Source: Eupeodes corollae
Taxonomy: Eukaryota > Arthropoda > Insecta > Diptera > Syrphidae
NCBI RefSeq assembly: GCF_945859685.1
Contig: NC_079149.1
Coordinates: 116,285,575 to 116,349,574, forward strand
Length of the DNA: 64,000 nucleotides
Direction: 5' to 3'
Positions 50,211 through 63,795 of this stretch are shown in pieces. A program made the translations under genes and the position numbers. A model generated the notes under the pieces. It ran no database searches. It saw nothing but the letters and a program-made list of their open reading frames with translations, and had not been told where the DNA came from. Within the stretch, counting starts at the first letter, position 1, and every line of letters starts with the position of its first letter.

Positions 50211-53200
50211 TTCGTATTAGAAGTTACAAACATGATGGAAAACCCTCTTGCTTAATAATTCATGTTAACGTCTTGACTTTTTTGAATTATAGAAGCCTTA
50301 AGTGAAAGTACCTCTGCATAGGGTAACTCTTGCTTTGGCTTTGAAAGGAAAGATTTGCTATGTATTAACAAATCCATATTTGGTAGTCTTGAGTGGCTTG
50401 TTGGCCCGTTTGTTAAAATCACATATTGTTCAAAAGAAAGTATACGACACTTAGAATAGATAAGACTTCCGTTCAATCTAGATACCACAAATTACAAACA
50501 AAATAATATTTTTATTATTATATTTGCTGAAATGTCAGGACAAGAATCATTCTTGAATTGAATGGTTTCCCTTAAAAATTGTATTCATGCTCATTAGATA
50601 AATTATACAAAGTGCTTTAATTATATTAAACCAAAAGCTCTGACTAAATATCGAACCATGACTGTAATCTTATAACACCGATTGCTTAACATTTGGTGAG
50701 TTTATAGTAATTATATAGATTTGTATCGAATTAATATTGCAACGATGCTAATATTGTTTATCCCCATCTAAGGTAACTTGAGTGTCCAATGTCATGTCTG
50801 GAAATTTGTTCAAATTTGAAAACAAATACTTAGCAACAACAATTTCTACTTGTTCATTAGCATAACGATTTAATCAGCTTTAGGTTTACACAGGATACAG
50901 ACTAACTTATTTAAATCCCAATACAATTGTGTATCTTACAATGCAATATTGCACACCATAAAGTAATTATAAATAGAAAAAAAAATCATATCTTCAATCG
51001 AGAGGCTTAATAATTTTTGCTTATAGGTACGAGCTTATCATTTAAATTTGTTTACTATTATATTTCGAGAATATATAACTTAACTTTTCATCGAAAGTTT
51101 CTACCTGGATATAAACTTTACTATGTCGATATCCACTGTCATCTATAATCGGAAGCATAACTATAAGCCCGTCATCTTCATCATCACTTTCATCATAATC
51201 ATTATCAAGATTCTTCTCTCAGGGGTATAAATGATGTCGGCAAAATCTTTAGATGAATTTTTAAAATGCAATTTCCGAATGTGCGTAAATAAGGAAAGAA
51301 GTTTTGGGGACAAAAAGAAAAAGATGAAAAACCAAAATGGGAACGACACAAGTCAAAGTTACCTACCGTTTTAATAGGGTGGTGATGACAGTGACAGGAA
51401 TGTCATATATACCGCATAGTACCCACATGGATGTTTGCAGAAGCATACAATTTGTGAGACAAATTTCAGAAGAACGTTACCTAGGTATGACTGTAAACAT
51501 ACATACGTATGTACATTAGTAAATATTTTAAAATAATAAAACAAGAAGAGAAGCTCAAATACTGCAGGGACAAATTAAATTCTGATTCATGTACATGAAC
51601 GGTACCTACACCTACCTACTTTAGAAATAAAAATCTTTGCTTCTATTTTAAGAATCACAGACGGAATTTCGATGATATAATACATTTATGTCTCGTAGTG
51701 GATTTTTTTAATATATGTATATACGTAAATTATTCTCAAGATCTTAAAGATCAATTTTTACATTGAACATCCTACATTTTTTAATAAGTATCTTTCTTTT
51801 GGGGCATTTTATTTTAAAGCTTCATTTAAGTAAAGGCTGTTAACAATGGAAAAACATATCAGCCAATAGACAAAACTACTATAAATGCAGGTGTATAACT
51901 TCACAAATTTCTTCCAAATTTCAACTAAAATTTTCCTGAAAAATAACCATATTTTAGTTGCTTTTGTGGGAAGTCATTCAAATTGATATCTTAAAATTTC
52001 AACCACATTACATCAAAATCACATCTCGAGAATGCAATCATTTCACGCTACCAGATGCACCAGCCTCATATTCGTATGAGTAAAATCCTAACATACCGCC
52101 ATGACAGCCCAAAAATCGTATAAAATAGAAAAATTTTTAAAATTATTCTACGATTTTTGAAGCAATAAATGCAAATACGGAATTTCTATATTCTAACGTA
52201 GAATCTAGGGTTGAAAAAAGGCTCACAATTGCAGATGATTATTCGTACGTATTTTTAAGAGCAGCACCTGTGAAGATACGATGGCTTGAGTTTTTGAGTC
52301 AGTGACCTTAACTTTCTTTAAAATACGGTATAATGCTGCTTGTGGAATACTTATTTTCAAAGATCAACGAGGAATGGACAACCCAAGGTTTTCGTCAATA
52401 CTAGCTTACCTCAAAAGCTCAATTTTCCAGTAGTTTCTCCATTTTTACGGAGATCTAAAATTGGTATAGTTGCAAAATTTAAACCATTGTTAAATGTTAG
52501 AACATGGCAGATTTGAAAGAGACTGCTTTCTTAATTGATGAGTCATCAAAATTTGTCACCTTAAAAGAGTTCTTGCCAACAAATAAAATTGTACCAAAAC
52601 ATTTATTTTCATTACGGGACAGCATGTATGAGTTCTAAATACATCAGGACTTCAATGTTTCCTTTTTTTCATAAAAAATGTGGTAGCTTTTGTTATAGTT
52701 GTATACCTTTGTGTCATGTCAACAACGTTAACTGTTATATACCTACTTACGTCAACGGGACCGGAATAAAAATGTAAATTTCTCCAAGAAACCAACATTT
52801 ACGTCTTGTTGAAATTTTTCCTTAAATCCTCGAAAACACGACCGCGAGACGACGAACGACTCAACGCAACGCGACTATGCTGAAATAGGAAGGTTAGGTA
52901 CCCAAACATTTACAATGCTTTCTGAATAGCCATTGACCAAAATCAACCCAAAAGAAATAGCGCCACACAGTAAAACCATTTTTCATCTACCCATTTAGTC
53001 TTTTTTTCCCATTTCCCTGAAAAAAAGCTTTAGCAAAATTCCTTGCACAAATATTACATGATGCTGAGCTAAACCGAGGTATAAAGGCTATAAAGGCTCG
53101 TAGCAACAACAAAAACAACAACAGTAAAATAACAAGTAAAGTAAATTGGACTTGTTTCGGATTAGGAAAAATGCATTTAAAGAATATATACTTATAGACA

Positions 53201-53875
53201 TTTGTGTAAGGCTCTTTTGCTTTTACAACGCGCACCGCCGCTTCCGTCAACGCTGCCGCTGGTAAAAGACCGACGAAAGGCGAATAGACCATAATACCTT
53301 CATAAAATGTAGGAAAGTATAATAAAGGTAAAGCACATTGTGTGATCATTTTTACAACATAAAACTGTTTTGTAATAATTCATTTGAGAAAATTTGAGGA
53401 TTTCCGCAATGTTACTTCGGTTTTTTACTGTTATAGCTTAATTTATTTTTGAAATAATCTTCCGAAAGTTTTTTGAATGATAAATTTTTAAATTTAAGAA
53501 TAAATTTTAAATTAAAGGAAAATTTAAACATTTTGTGACGGTATTTCCTTTTGTTTACAGGAAATTTATTATTTTCGAAAGATGGATGGAAATAAGGTGA
53601 TGAATGGTTTGTTTATGATCTTAAAACAAATACAAAACTTAAGTCTTACGTTGTCAAATGAAAGGAGTTTACTTTTATGATTAAAAGCTATGGACTAGGG
53701 CCTAGGGAATTTTCCATTAGTGTTCTTATTGCATGTATATTTACTTAGTCGATTTGCTATTTTAAAAAACTTACAAAAGTATGTAATTAGAAAAATAAGT
53801 TTAGGTACTTTTTCTGTAGAGATATTTTAGATTTAAAATCAATTTAGTAATATTTTTGACATCACTATCAATTTA
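50211..53875. other. AT-rich non-coding stretch
   Basis: No gene recognised. GC-richer patches near 52845-52880 and 53220-53290 are short and unassigned. The longest frame (52987-53349, minus) has no recognisable domain. Confidence 0.5.
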
Positions 53876-54010
53876 CTTTTACTTGCGACACATAGGAACT
53901 ATATGGCAAGTATCGCAAAAATTTGAACTAGTGATTTAATCAACCTTGACATTACGATGGTAGATAAGTTCGTTTTATTTGGGCTGATTGAGTTCAAAGT
54001 TGGATGTTAA
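53876..54010 (+). repeat. F2 repeat, partial, next to an F1 copy
   Basis: TTTTACTTGCGACACATAGG, AACTATATGGCAAGTA, a diverged GAACTAGTGATTTAAT and CTTGACATTACGATGGTAGA, GGGCTGATTGAGTTCAAAG. The GTCTGTC tract is lost. An inverted F1 copy starts about 240 bp downstream. Confidence 0.6.
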
Positions 54011-54254
54011 AAGTGTATGCTGATTCACGTTAGTAGTTTATTACATACAAAAATTATTGATCAAAAATCGAAAAATCCAATTTTCTCAAAAACGAACCGA
54101 TAGATATTTTCTCCTACATTTTTTACCTTGCTCTAAAAGAGTTTTGTTCTTTAAGTTATGTCAAGAAGTAAAGAATTGATTTCCAGCTGTTAAACTGTTT
54201 TAATAAAATTTTATGTTTAAAAATGTTATTAATGATTTTTTGCATTTAATTTTT

Positions 54255-54936
54255 TTTTAATTCGATTTTTAAAAAGATGTCTGTGCGTATGTGTGTACGT
54301 ACGTTCGTCGTCCATAGCTCAAGAAATAGAAGAGATAGTGACTTCGAATTAATTTTGTTGAGCAGACAATAAGGCAGAAAGATGCAGAAAGGTCTCTCAA
54401 GAAAACTGCGTGGTTGATTTTTTTACCTTAGCAGTTTAAAAAAAAAGGTGAACATTTTGGTTAACCCTAATTATCTTACGAACCAATGGTGCTAGAGACT
54501 TGAATTAAATTGTATATAATATATTGTAACGTGATACCAAGCAACTATATTTTTGGAAAAAAAATCAAAAAAACTGGAAAAAAAATGAGTCACCTCGAAA
54601 ATTTTACGAATAAAAAATGATTTTATCTCCAAAAGAATTTTGTGCAACGAAAAATAACGTTTTCAATACCTGGTAAAATTTTGAGAAAAACCGAATTTAC
54701 AGTTTTTTAATAAAAAATTAAAATCTAAGAAAACATTACTCAAATTTGGTAAAAATTGAATTTCGACTCAAATATCTTTTGAAAACTTTGAGATTATGGC
54801 TTTTAAATAATTTTAACTTATAAAAAATGTTGTTTTTGACAATTAAACATTTTTAAAAATTTACTTTTGACTCAAATAGCTTTTTATAAATGAAAAATAT
54901 TGTCAGTTTGGGTCGCATCCCAGACTCTTTTATTTG
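54255..54936 (-). repeat. F1 repeat, truncated and internally deleted
   Basis: On the minus strand the 5' signature AGTCTGGGATGCGACCC lies at about 54910-54930. It joins almost directly to an internal unit (ATTTGAGTCAAAAGTAAATT), so the unique 5' third is missing. Then follow the unit ending near 54700, GGTATCACGTTACAATATAT, GTCTCTAGCACCA, GAGCTATGGACGACGAACGT and the ACGTAC tract ending at CACAGACATC (54280). The 3' palindrome is absent. Confidence 0.75.
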
Positions 54937-56899
54937 TTTTTTATATAGTTTATACAAATTCTTCATGACTTCGAATTGTCCAAGAACAAATATTATTATC
55001 AGATTTGTCCTTGTTTCTTTAATTGCTGTTATTAAAATATAGACCGCTGACTTTGTTAAAAGTTTTTGCCTTTTTATCGTTAGCGATATTAACAATAAAA
55101 AAAGGAAACTTAATTATTAAAATCTGCTTGTAACACATGAAGCCTGTTTTTCATAATATTGTCTCAATAAATAATTTTCGATACATCAGACATGAGTGGT
55201 TTTATAGACCAGCTGTAAATAGGTACATTTAGTGAACGTATTTTGTTCTTTTAAAATAGAAATCTTTCTCACTATAAATTGTTAAACAACGTCTCTCTCA
55301 AACTCTACCGTGGTTAAAGCTAAGACATTCAATTAAAGATGCTAGCACATGTGCTCAATTTCCACTTAAGCTGTAATATTGTGTTGGCCCAATTAATTAA
55401 AAATTTTTTCGTTAAGTCTTTTCTATAGTCAAAAAGTTCATGTATCTCTCTCCTTAATTTATATTAAACACTAACAAATTGCTCCTACCGAATGCCTTTA
55501 TCAATTTATTTCTTTTTGAAATGAAATAATAATAAAATAACATTTTTATCTTTTTTGTACCTAAGTACTTTCATATTTTTACACAGATCTACTGTATGTA
55601 GTATACATGAAAATATAATAATTTAATAAACATCATTTCAGTTCCTATGGCCATAATTGATCAAAAAAGCCTGTCTTATATACGGTCTATATGAATGCAC
55701 GATGACATACAACCCATGGCGCATTACCATCATCATCCTATCAATTAGCATTAATCATTTTAGTTTGTTTGAAGCCAACCCGCCCACCACTGTACCGCAG
55801 CAGCTCAGCAGCTATATATACACTTTGGCTAATATAATACGCTCATCATCCTTAAGTGGCTAACCAACCAGTCTATATGGCAATCTTACAATAATGCAAT
55901 AAGCTAGATTCAACCCATCAACCCTAAGGACTTATTCTCTCTTCTTATATAGAGAAGGTAGATAGGTACCTTACCTTGCTACTTTATCTGGCTAGTTGTT
56001 GTTAGTAGATATCCTTGAAGAGCTAATAGCGTCATTATGTTAAGGTGCTTTCATAACTTATTATGACACACACAATCTTGTGTTCTATGCGTACTGACAT
56101 ACACATACCTATATGTAAGGTATATGAAGAGAACAACAACAACAGGTGTATGCTAGTTTATTGGACCATTTTCTGGAAATAGGTTTTTGGTATAGGTACA
56201 TATATATTCTTAGACTTATGGTAACATAAAAGCAAGGTGTAACATCGCACATCAATGTGAACTTGTGAGAAAGTAATAATGCTTATCGTTCGGCAACTAC
56301 TAAGTGCTTTGTGGATCTGGTTAGTTGGATGTAAATTGAAAATTAATGCATGAACGGACACTAATTTCGAAGCCATACACATAGATCTATAGACACAATA
56401 TTAGGCTTATAGCATAGTCCTAGCCACACACTTTAAGAGAATAAGGATTTCGGCGAAATAATCAATCCCATAAATGGATATTTACTTTCAACAAAGATTC
56501 AAAGCAATTTAGGATTAATGTATCAATGTTATCCCTCGGTAAATCCAACCAATTTGATGAACTCTAAATCTGAAATAGAAACGTAGAACTGATCTTCAGA
56601 AACACTGGATTTTCTCTGAATTTAATGATATGTTTTTTATTTGGCTCAAAATTGGTCAATCTTTAGGAAGTTTTGAAACAATGCCACACCAATTGCCATT
56701 TTGTTTGACATGCAGTTTGTCATAGAACATTTTTGACTACTCAATTTTTCAAACTTTGAACTCTTTAAGTTTTCACACTTTCAAGAAAGAACGATGAATC
56801 TTCTTTTATAAGACTGTTCGCTACCAGAAAATTGCCAGCAGTCACACCTGTACTAATCTTCTTTTCACGTGTACAGTTTCAATATTATGAACCTTGAAA
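54937..56899. other. Non-coding stretch, possible regulatory sequence
   Basis: No gene recognised. 55640-55870 is less AT-rich, with TAAT words (ATTAGCATTAATCAT) and CAGCAGCTCAGCAGCT, compatible with a cis-regulatory element but not diagnostic. Confidence 0.4.
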
Positions 56900-57195
56900 T
56901 ATTTAAGAGTGTCCATTATATGTTCTTTTGGATGGTTCAAATATAATATTGTTATCCACAAAATAAATGGTGGAGTGTCCCAGGGCTCCGTTCTGTCTCC
57001 CACACTCTTATCATTTCACCTTATCATGTCTGTAACTTGTAATCCATTATACATTAATACGATTCATATCCTTTTTCTTCACATGCTTATCTTCAACGGC
57101 TTTATACCAAAATTCTGATCTTGAAAAGGATAATTACTAAGTGCAGAGTTTAATGCTTCATAAACTCAATAATGTCTCCTACCGTCAAAGCAGTA
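56900..57195 (+). pseudogene. Jockey-type reverse transcriptase fragment
   Basis: NGGVSQGSVLSPTLLSFHLI matches the GVPQGSVLSPTLF motif of the reverse-transcriptase palm in jockey-clade LINEs, followed by SVTCNPL (usual form TSNPIH). The catalytic ADD box that should follow is not readable. Downstream, in other frames, RIITKCRV and EFNAS-TQ-CLL correspond to the usual RVEFNASKTQCCLL segment, with stops and frameshifts at about 57117 and 57150. Only about 100 residues' worth of a 900-residue protein is left. Confidence 0.75.
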
Positions 57196-59059
57196 TCAAA
57201 TCAATCATTTGGGAATATTGAAATTGAATTAAATATTCGTAATTATGGGATACCCTTTAGGTATAAATAAACATATTCCAAGAAAATCAATTTTTAAGGG
57301 TTTAAGCTGATTAGAAATAAATTTAAGCTAAAAATTATTTCACTCGAGGCCCAGTCTTTTGCTCTTTTCAATTTCCAAATAAAACAATTTCTCTCCTTCC
57401 TGGTCTAAGATTCACTAATGCACATTGCACAATGCACGCAGCATTTTAAAATTATATAAAATCTCAATCTCAGATCTAAAGGTTCATTAAATGAATTTTC
57501 GTCGCCCTTTTGCTTAAAACTTTTATTAAGTGTTTTCATTTGCAGGTTTTTATACCATCATCTATACAAAGAAAATCTTTATATTAAAGTTTGTATATTG
57601 CTTCGACTATAATGAAGAAATTCTTAGGTGGCGAATGGCGGCGGTGCGGTGGCGGGCGTCGGAAATTGAAACGGATAAAGTGCATTGCTGATAAAAAGTT
57701 TCAAAAATACCTTCAAGACACATTCTTTCTATACTCTATACGAGTAAGACCGCAATTTCATCGAATGAGAAATAAAGTTAAAAGTTCACCATCTACGCCC
57801 TAACTACCAATAAAAGGTACAAAGGTACTCGTTCGTAGCAGTCGTAGTCTTAGTCGACGTAACTTTGACTTGGGGGGAAAAAGTATCCTTTTGGTATGAA
57901 AATAATAAATTATACTGCTAGCTGTCGGCGGACATAAGAATAGTCAAGTCCAAGTTCAAGACAAAGGATATACAAGTTGATTTATGAAATCGTAGTTTTA
58001 TTTATTGGTCTTTAGTATAGTTCCGTTTTGATATTCACGGGCATATACAACACGATTTATGTACGGTTTTCAATTGTTGTTGTTGTTTTAGTGTACTGAA
58101 TTTTACTTTCTACTTTTTTTGTTGGTATTTTTGTAAATAAGAAAATCGAAAAGTTTGAACTTCCTTCCTTATTTTAACATCAAACACACAATACTCGAAG
58201 TGACTTCCTATGAGAATTTGAATTCCTTCCAAAAAATGTTTGATATGAGGAAAAGTTCAATTGTAAAGTTGAACACAACTTTGAATTTATTTTAAATATA
58301 CTCATTTTTATTCCAATGAAATATGACTGTTGGTATAGCTTTGGAGGTTTTAATGTGAAGTGGTTTATGAATCATGTCACATAATTGTTTTGAGAGAAAA
58401 TTGTGCGAATTTATTTGGTCAAGGAATATATTTACAGTGTATTACAGATATGTTTATTAAGAATTCGGAATTTATGTTGGAAGAAGATGTAATTTACACA
58501 AAAAAAGTGAACTTTTTAGGGAGAAAGTGCTCTTTTTTTCAAAGAAAGGTTTTTCTCATTTCATATAAATCTGTCAGAATAATGGATACATAATATACTC
58601 GAAAGTTTTCTCAAGAACTAATCAACCGATTTCAACAATTTTTTTCTGCACAAGTTGTTATACTGAGTCAATAATATTGAATGAAAAAAATGTTTTTGTA
58701 TTGATTTAAAAAAAAATACTAAACGTTTTCGAAAATCGATATTTTGAAAACAGTTCTTCAATTTTTTACGAATTTAAAATTTGAAACGTATAGAACTTAA
58801 AATTCTATAAGTAAAAATGAATTAAAAAAAAAACAATGCAACAATTTTCAAACACAATTTTTGAAAAATAAAAGTTTTCTTTGAGAAATCAAATGGCATG
58901 TGCATGTACACTTTTGAAAACAAACTTTTTTTGCAAAAACATTTTTAAATTTAAATTGTTGCTACTATTTCTAATAAGTCTCTTCTATTGACGTAGGAGA
59001 AAGCATATTGATCTAAATTTTCTTAAACGAATTTTGTATAACGATGAAGATTAATACGA
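57196..59059. other. AT-rich non-coding stretch
   Basis: No gene recognised. A short GC-rich spot at 57629-57662 (GGCGAATGGCGGCGGTGCGG) is unexplained. Confidence 0.5.
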
Positions 59060-60470
59060 AAAAAAGAAGCTATGATGCTACCCACACTGATAACTTCCCA
59101 TCTGTCGATTTGTCTTGCTGGTTTTCGTGTTGGATTAAAAAAGTTGCCAGTTAAATTATTCTTTAAAATTTTTCAATTACCAACAACATTTTTCATATCA
59201 AGTAATAGTTTAGTTTGAAAATCTAGTTTTGGTAACTAGATTTTTAGTCGAAAGCAAATTTTTACCAATTTAAGTAGCATTTCTTAAATTTTTACAAATT
59301 GAAAGATATCTAGAACCGAACATCAATTTTTACGAAATTTGCGTACTATTTAGAAAAAAAAAATAGTCTGTTTTACAAGTTTACAAGGTTTTTATTTTTT
59401 ATTAAGAAACTGTTAATTTGATTTTTCTCCAAATTTGACTGAATTTTGGTTAACTACAATATTTTTTAAAAGATAAAAGTAATTTAAAGCCGATTTTTCT
59501 TAACATTTTTCAGAAAGTTAAAAAAAATATTTTTTATAAGTTAAAATAAGTTTTAAGCCAAATTCTCAAATTTTTGAAAAGATATTTGAGACGAATATCA
59601 ATTTTACCAACTTTTGTTAAATTTTCTTTTAAGTTTTTATTTTTTGTAAAAAAACCTGTAAATTTGATATTTCTCAAAATTTTTGCGAATGTTGAAAACA
59701 ATATTTCTTATAAGTAAAAATAATTTGGAAGCCATAAACTCAAATTTTTAAAAAGATAGTTGAGTCGAAAATCAACTTTTACCAACTTTTGTTAAATTTC
59801 CTTTTAAGTTTTTATTTTTTTTTTTAAACTGTCAATTTGATTTCTCTCAAAAATTTACTGAATGTTGAAAACAATATTTTTTAAAAAATAAAAGTAGTTT
59901 AAACCCAATATCGCAAAGTATTTTTAATTTTTGTAAAAAAAAAACTGTCAATTCGATTTTTCTCAAAATGAGTTATAAGCCATAAACTCAAATTTTTGAA
60001 AAGATATTTAAGTCGAAAATCAATTTTCAACAACTTTTATCAATTTTTTTAGCTTATTATTGTTTGTAAAAAAACTGTTAATTATTTATTTATTTAACAA
60101 ATTTCAAAAACATTATTGTCTGTGGCACACAATTTTTTTGGAGATATTTTTTTTAAAAAAATTTTAAATTTGATTTTTTTTCAAAATGTATATTTACTTG
60201 TTTGGTATCACGTTACAATATATTATATAAAAATTAATTAAGTCTCTAGCGTTTTTGGTTCGTAAGATATGTAGGGCTAACCAAAATGTTCAACTTCTTT
60301 TAAACTTCTATGGTAAAAAGTTCCACCACGCAATTTTCTTGAGAGCCCTTTCTGCATCTTACTGCCTTATTACCTGTATTTCGACTCTGGAGACCTAGAA
60401 ACGTCGATAAATGTCAAAATTTTCAATTTGACAAATCGGACAAATTACGATAACTTCCTATGGGAAATTA
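59060..60470 (+). repeat. F1 repeat, longest internal array
   Basis: 5' signature GCTATGATGCTACCCACACT then GATAACTTCCCAT, with the CCCGT step lost. Five or so internal units follow between 59390 and 60120, spaced about 174 bp where measured (unit landmark CTCAAATTTTTGAAAAGAT at 59565, repeated at 59739). Some units are partly deleted. Then GGTATCACGTTACAATATAT, GTCTCTAGCG, GAGAGCCCTTTCTGCATC and the 3' end with TAACTTCCTATGGGAAATTA at 60451-60470. The ACGTACG tract of other copies has been deleted. Confidence 0.8.
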
Positions 60471-63394
60471 AAAAACTGCCGTATTTGAAGTGATGATAAT
60501 ATTCAAGTGTTTTGATTGAGCCACCGATACATCCACAAAAAATGACTGTTTGGTGCTTTTTATGGGTTGGTGGAATAATTCTTTGGTGTTAGGTGAAAAG
60601 GTCTTAAATCAAAAAAATGCGTTTTGTATTTTGTCTCTTTCTTTGGGTCTGGAACAACTGCTAAATATGTATTTAATTAATTCTTGAAACAAGACGATAG
60701 ACAAACTCATATTTGTTTAAAGTTTTAAGATTATCTTTCGTATTAAGCTGAATTCAGTATTGACGCAAGCCCAACAATTCACGAAATGATTCTTAATCGA
60801 CAATTTCTGGTCTGCAAAATGGCGAATTCTAGTGATCGACGAGAAATCATTTACTGAACCCGCGAATTCGAATTTATCCAACATACCAACATACTGTAAA
60901 AATGGCTGAATATTGGCTATACTTAGTTCTGCTGTACAAATAAACAACACAAAGTTGTTCATTCTCTCACTCTTTTGTACCATTGGTATAAAACCGAACT
61001 AACTTGACGGCAACTTAAATTACTCATGTCAAGGCAACTTTTATCTTCTTTGCTTTTGTAATTTACTGCAGCAAATAATTAATTCACAAGGCGAATCCAA
61101 AACTCTCAGTGTCCTTTTTAAAGTGCAAAATTTAGGAAATTTTGTGAAAAATTAAAATTTTTTTGGATAATGAGGAGCAACAAAATAAGCAGTAAAAAAA
61201 ATCTTGATTTTTGACGTTTCTTTGTTATGAAGACATTGAATGCGACGTGAAAATTTGTTCTCCGTGCCCCCGGACCACTCCCTATTTGAACAGGCTCATT
61301 TTTCCCAAAACGTAATTAGAAAGAAAAATCTTTTTAACCAAATCAAAATTTAAAATGTAATTTTTGACTTAAGAATGTTTTACTTAACGCTAAAAATTAC
61401 TTATTTGATAAAGTTAGAGTTATTTTTGTTTAAAATGTCATTCTTTGGACTCTTTGTTTTTCTGAAATGTCGTTCCTTTTAACAGCCGTTTAAAGGTTGC
61501 AGATGGAACCTTTGTCATTGGAAGGCCCTTTATAAACCAAGCAACAACAAAAAAAAAAATATTGTCAACAGAAAACATATATTACAGCGGGAATTAAATT
61601 ATTTTTTATCACAAGAAAATAGCTACACCATATATAAAATAGTCCAATTTTAACAACGCAATCAAGTTGAACATTTTCATTCCTATTTTTCGCTGATATT
61701 GCATAATAAAACTTATGGATGAACAATAATTCCCATTCATGGCTTTCTGTTAAATGTCTTAGATTTTACGACTTTCTCTTTTCTTCCTGTTTCTAAAGAA
61801 ATCAAAAAATAACACAGCAAATACCGCCATTTCATTTTTCTTCTAAGAATGCTCATACCCAACTTTGTCATAAGGTATATTACGTAAAAAAAGATTTGAT
61901 TCTAAAATTTATTGACACTCGAATGACAGCAACAAAAAATAAAGTCACAAACAAACAGGCATAAAATAAAACCTAAACTTTTAGAAATTGTTAGAATATG
62001 CAAAAACTTTCATTTTATTATATGAATACTTCCCACAAACAATATTGTCCTGAATAAATGAATTTATTTTTCAAATATTTCTCTATAAATCATAAAATTT
62101 TTAAAAACACTCATTCTACACCCAATATTTCTGTGGGTGGTGGGGGAGTATTGTGTCAATGGGAACTGTCGACCGTTAAAGTCCCTATATAAGTATGCAT
62201 TTTCCAAAAACAACTAAAATCCCTGCATTGAGCATTCAACATTTTACTACGAGTTTCGTACGAGAGTAAATGCAGGCAGAGATTGAAAAGTTTTCTGCAC
62301 AAAAATATTTCAAAAATTCTTTAGTTTTATAAACCAAAAATATAATAATATAATGGTTCGGAAATAAGTCGCATTGTGTTTTTAAACTATACAATCCCAC
62401 AACGCAACGCCTCATTGTGTTGTTTTTTTTTTGTTTTGTATTTTTGATCAACACCACAACTTTATTAACTTTCATAATATAATTTTAATTTATGACATTT
62501 TAAGAGTAAACTTTATAACACCACAAGAATGAACCAACCGAACCGGGCGGCGGCAGCGGCGGCGTTGGTGATGGGTGTGTTTTGTTTGGATTCTTCTGTA
62601 CGGGAAATTTACAACAGCCAGCGTACTGGAGCTGGAGCTCTATGAGCAGAGCACTTTATAGTCTATGACAAAACTCTTATATATATAAAGGGATGCTGTA
62701 GAGTTAGGGTGAAGGTGCATTGTTTTTTAGGATCCCTTTTTCTTGTTTTTGTGTTTTTTTTTGTTTTTGTGGGTGGGTTTTTGTGTGCTTTAATTTTACT
62801 GGACTTTTTGTTTTGATTTATATTGTTTATACTTTTTTTTGTTGGTAGGGAATTTGAGAAGATATTATATATAGGTTATGTACAATAGGGTTGGTACTTC
62901 TGCTTTTGGAGTATTTAACAGATGTTTTGAATTAGAAACAAAAAAAAATTAAAAATATGGAGAGTTCGAAGTTTGGTGTTGTTTTACGATTTTAAAATTT
63001 AGCTGAATTTACATTTTTAAATTAAGTTAACTGATTTATGATTTGTACTTTGGGTATTTATTTATCGATGTAGTCTATATATGTATATATAGCTTTTAAT
63101 CCATTAAATAAAGTAGAATTGGATCAAAGAAGGGGAGGAGGTCACATCGCGAAAGCATATTTAATGGACCAGACTGGACTTTTCATTATACTTATAAAAC
63201 TCATAATAATACCCACATTTAGTAATAAAAACGTTTAGTACTTTATAACTAAGCGCTTTAGAAAAGCGGTTCAAAACATCAATACTTTTTTGAGAAATAC
63301 GTGCTTTTGGTATCAATGATTCTCTTCTTCTTTGCATTTGTAATTACCTTTCTAAGCTTTCAATATAACTATTGAATAGCTTCCCATCATAAAT
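60471..63394. other. AT-rich non-coding stretch with one GC-rich spot
   Basis: No gene recognised. 62535-62565 is GC-rich (GGGCGGCGGCAGCGGCGGCG). GAGCTGGAGCTC (62629-62640) is a palindrome, and CTTATATATATAAAGGG at 62677-62692 resembles a TATA box, so a plus-strand promoter is conceivable. No coding exon follows within the window. Confidence 0.4.
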
Positions 63395-63795
63395 CAAAAC
63401 TGGTCTGCCAAAGGGCTCCGTTCTGTCTCCAACTATTTTCCTCATATTCATAAATTATATTTTGTTTCTTTAAACTATTTCGCTGATGACGAGAGCATCA
63501 GTTTTTATATTATCGTCTAGATTCACAATTTTCCTTCCGATATGGAACTTAAACGACAGTGCAAGATAAGTTTATTAAACTCAAATCTTGACATTATTGT
63601 TCAATGCTGGAAAAAATTTACCACAAAGATTTCAATGTTTCAAAAATTGAATACTTTCACCCTTAATGTCGATTTGCATGAGCATACTTCGATTGAAGAA
63701 AGTAATCTGCTTTTAATACTCGTAGTATGTATGGATTACATCTAATGGAATGATCACATATTTTAAGTGGTTGAAAATGCTGTTAAACTGGACAA
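63395..63795 (+). pseudogene. Jockey-type reverse transcriptase fragment, second copy
   Basis: TGLPKGSVLSPTIFLIFINY corresponds to the GVPQGSVLSPTLFLLFIND palm motif of jockey-clade reverse transcriptase. The FADD box is seen only as a broken remnant (ISLMTRAS, frame-shifted near 63478). In another frame follow LLNSNLDIIVQCWKKF, FQKLNTFTLNV, DLHEHTSIEESNLLLIL and WNDHIF-VVENAVK, matching the thumb region of the same family. It carries several stops and frameshifts and lacks both ends of the protein. It preserves different landmarks from the relic at 56900 and probably belongs to the same broad family. Confidence 0.8.

Noticed and set aside
48700..50488. Two coding-like minus-strand frames flanking the F1 copy at 48998, possibly one gene split by insertion
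   Set aside because: Each is under 85 codons, stops occur between each frame and the repeat border, and no protein family was recognised.
52987..53349. 120-codon minus-strand open frame covering a GC-rich spot
   Set aside because: Hydrophobic, repetitive composition without a recognisable domain; about one such frame is expected by chance here.
60825..60870. GGCGAATTCTAGTGAT resembling a cloning-vector polylinker
   Set aside because: The similarity is a handful of bases around one EcoRI site and the flanks continue as ordinary genomic sequence.
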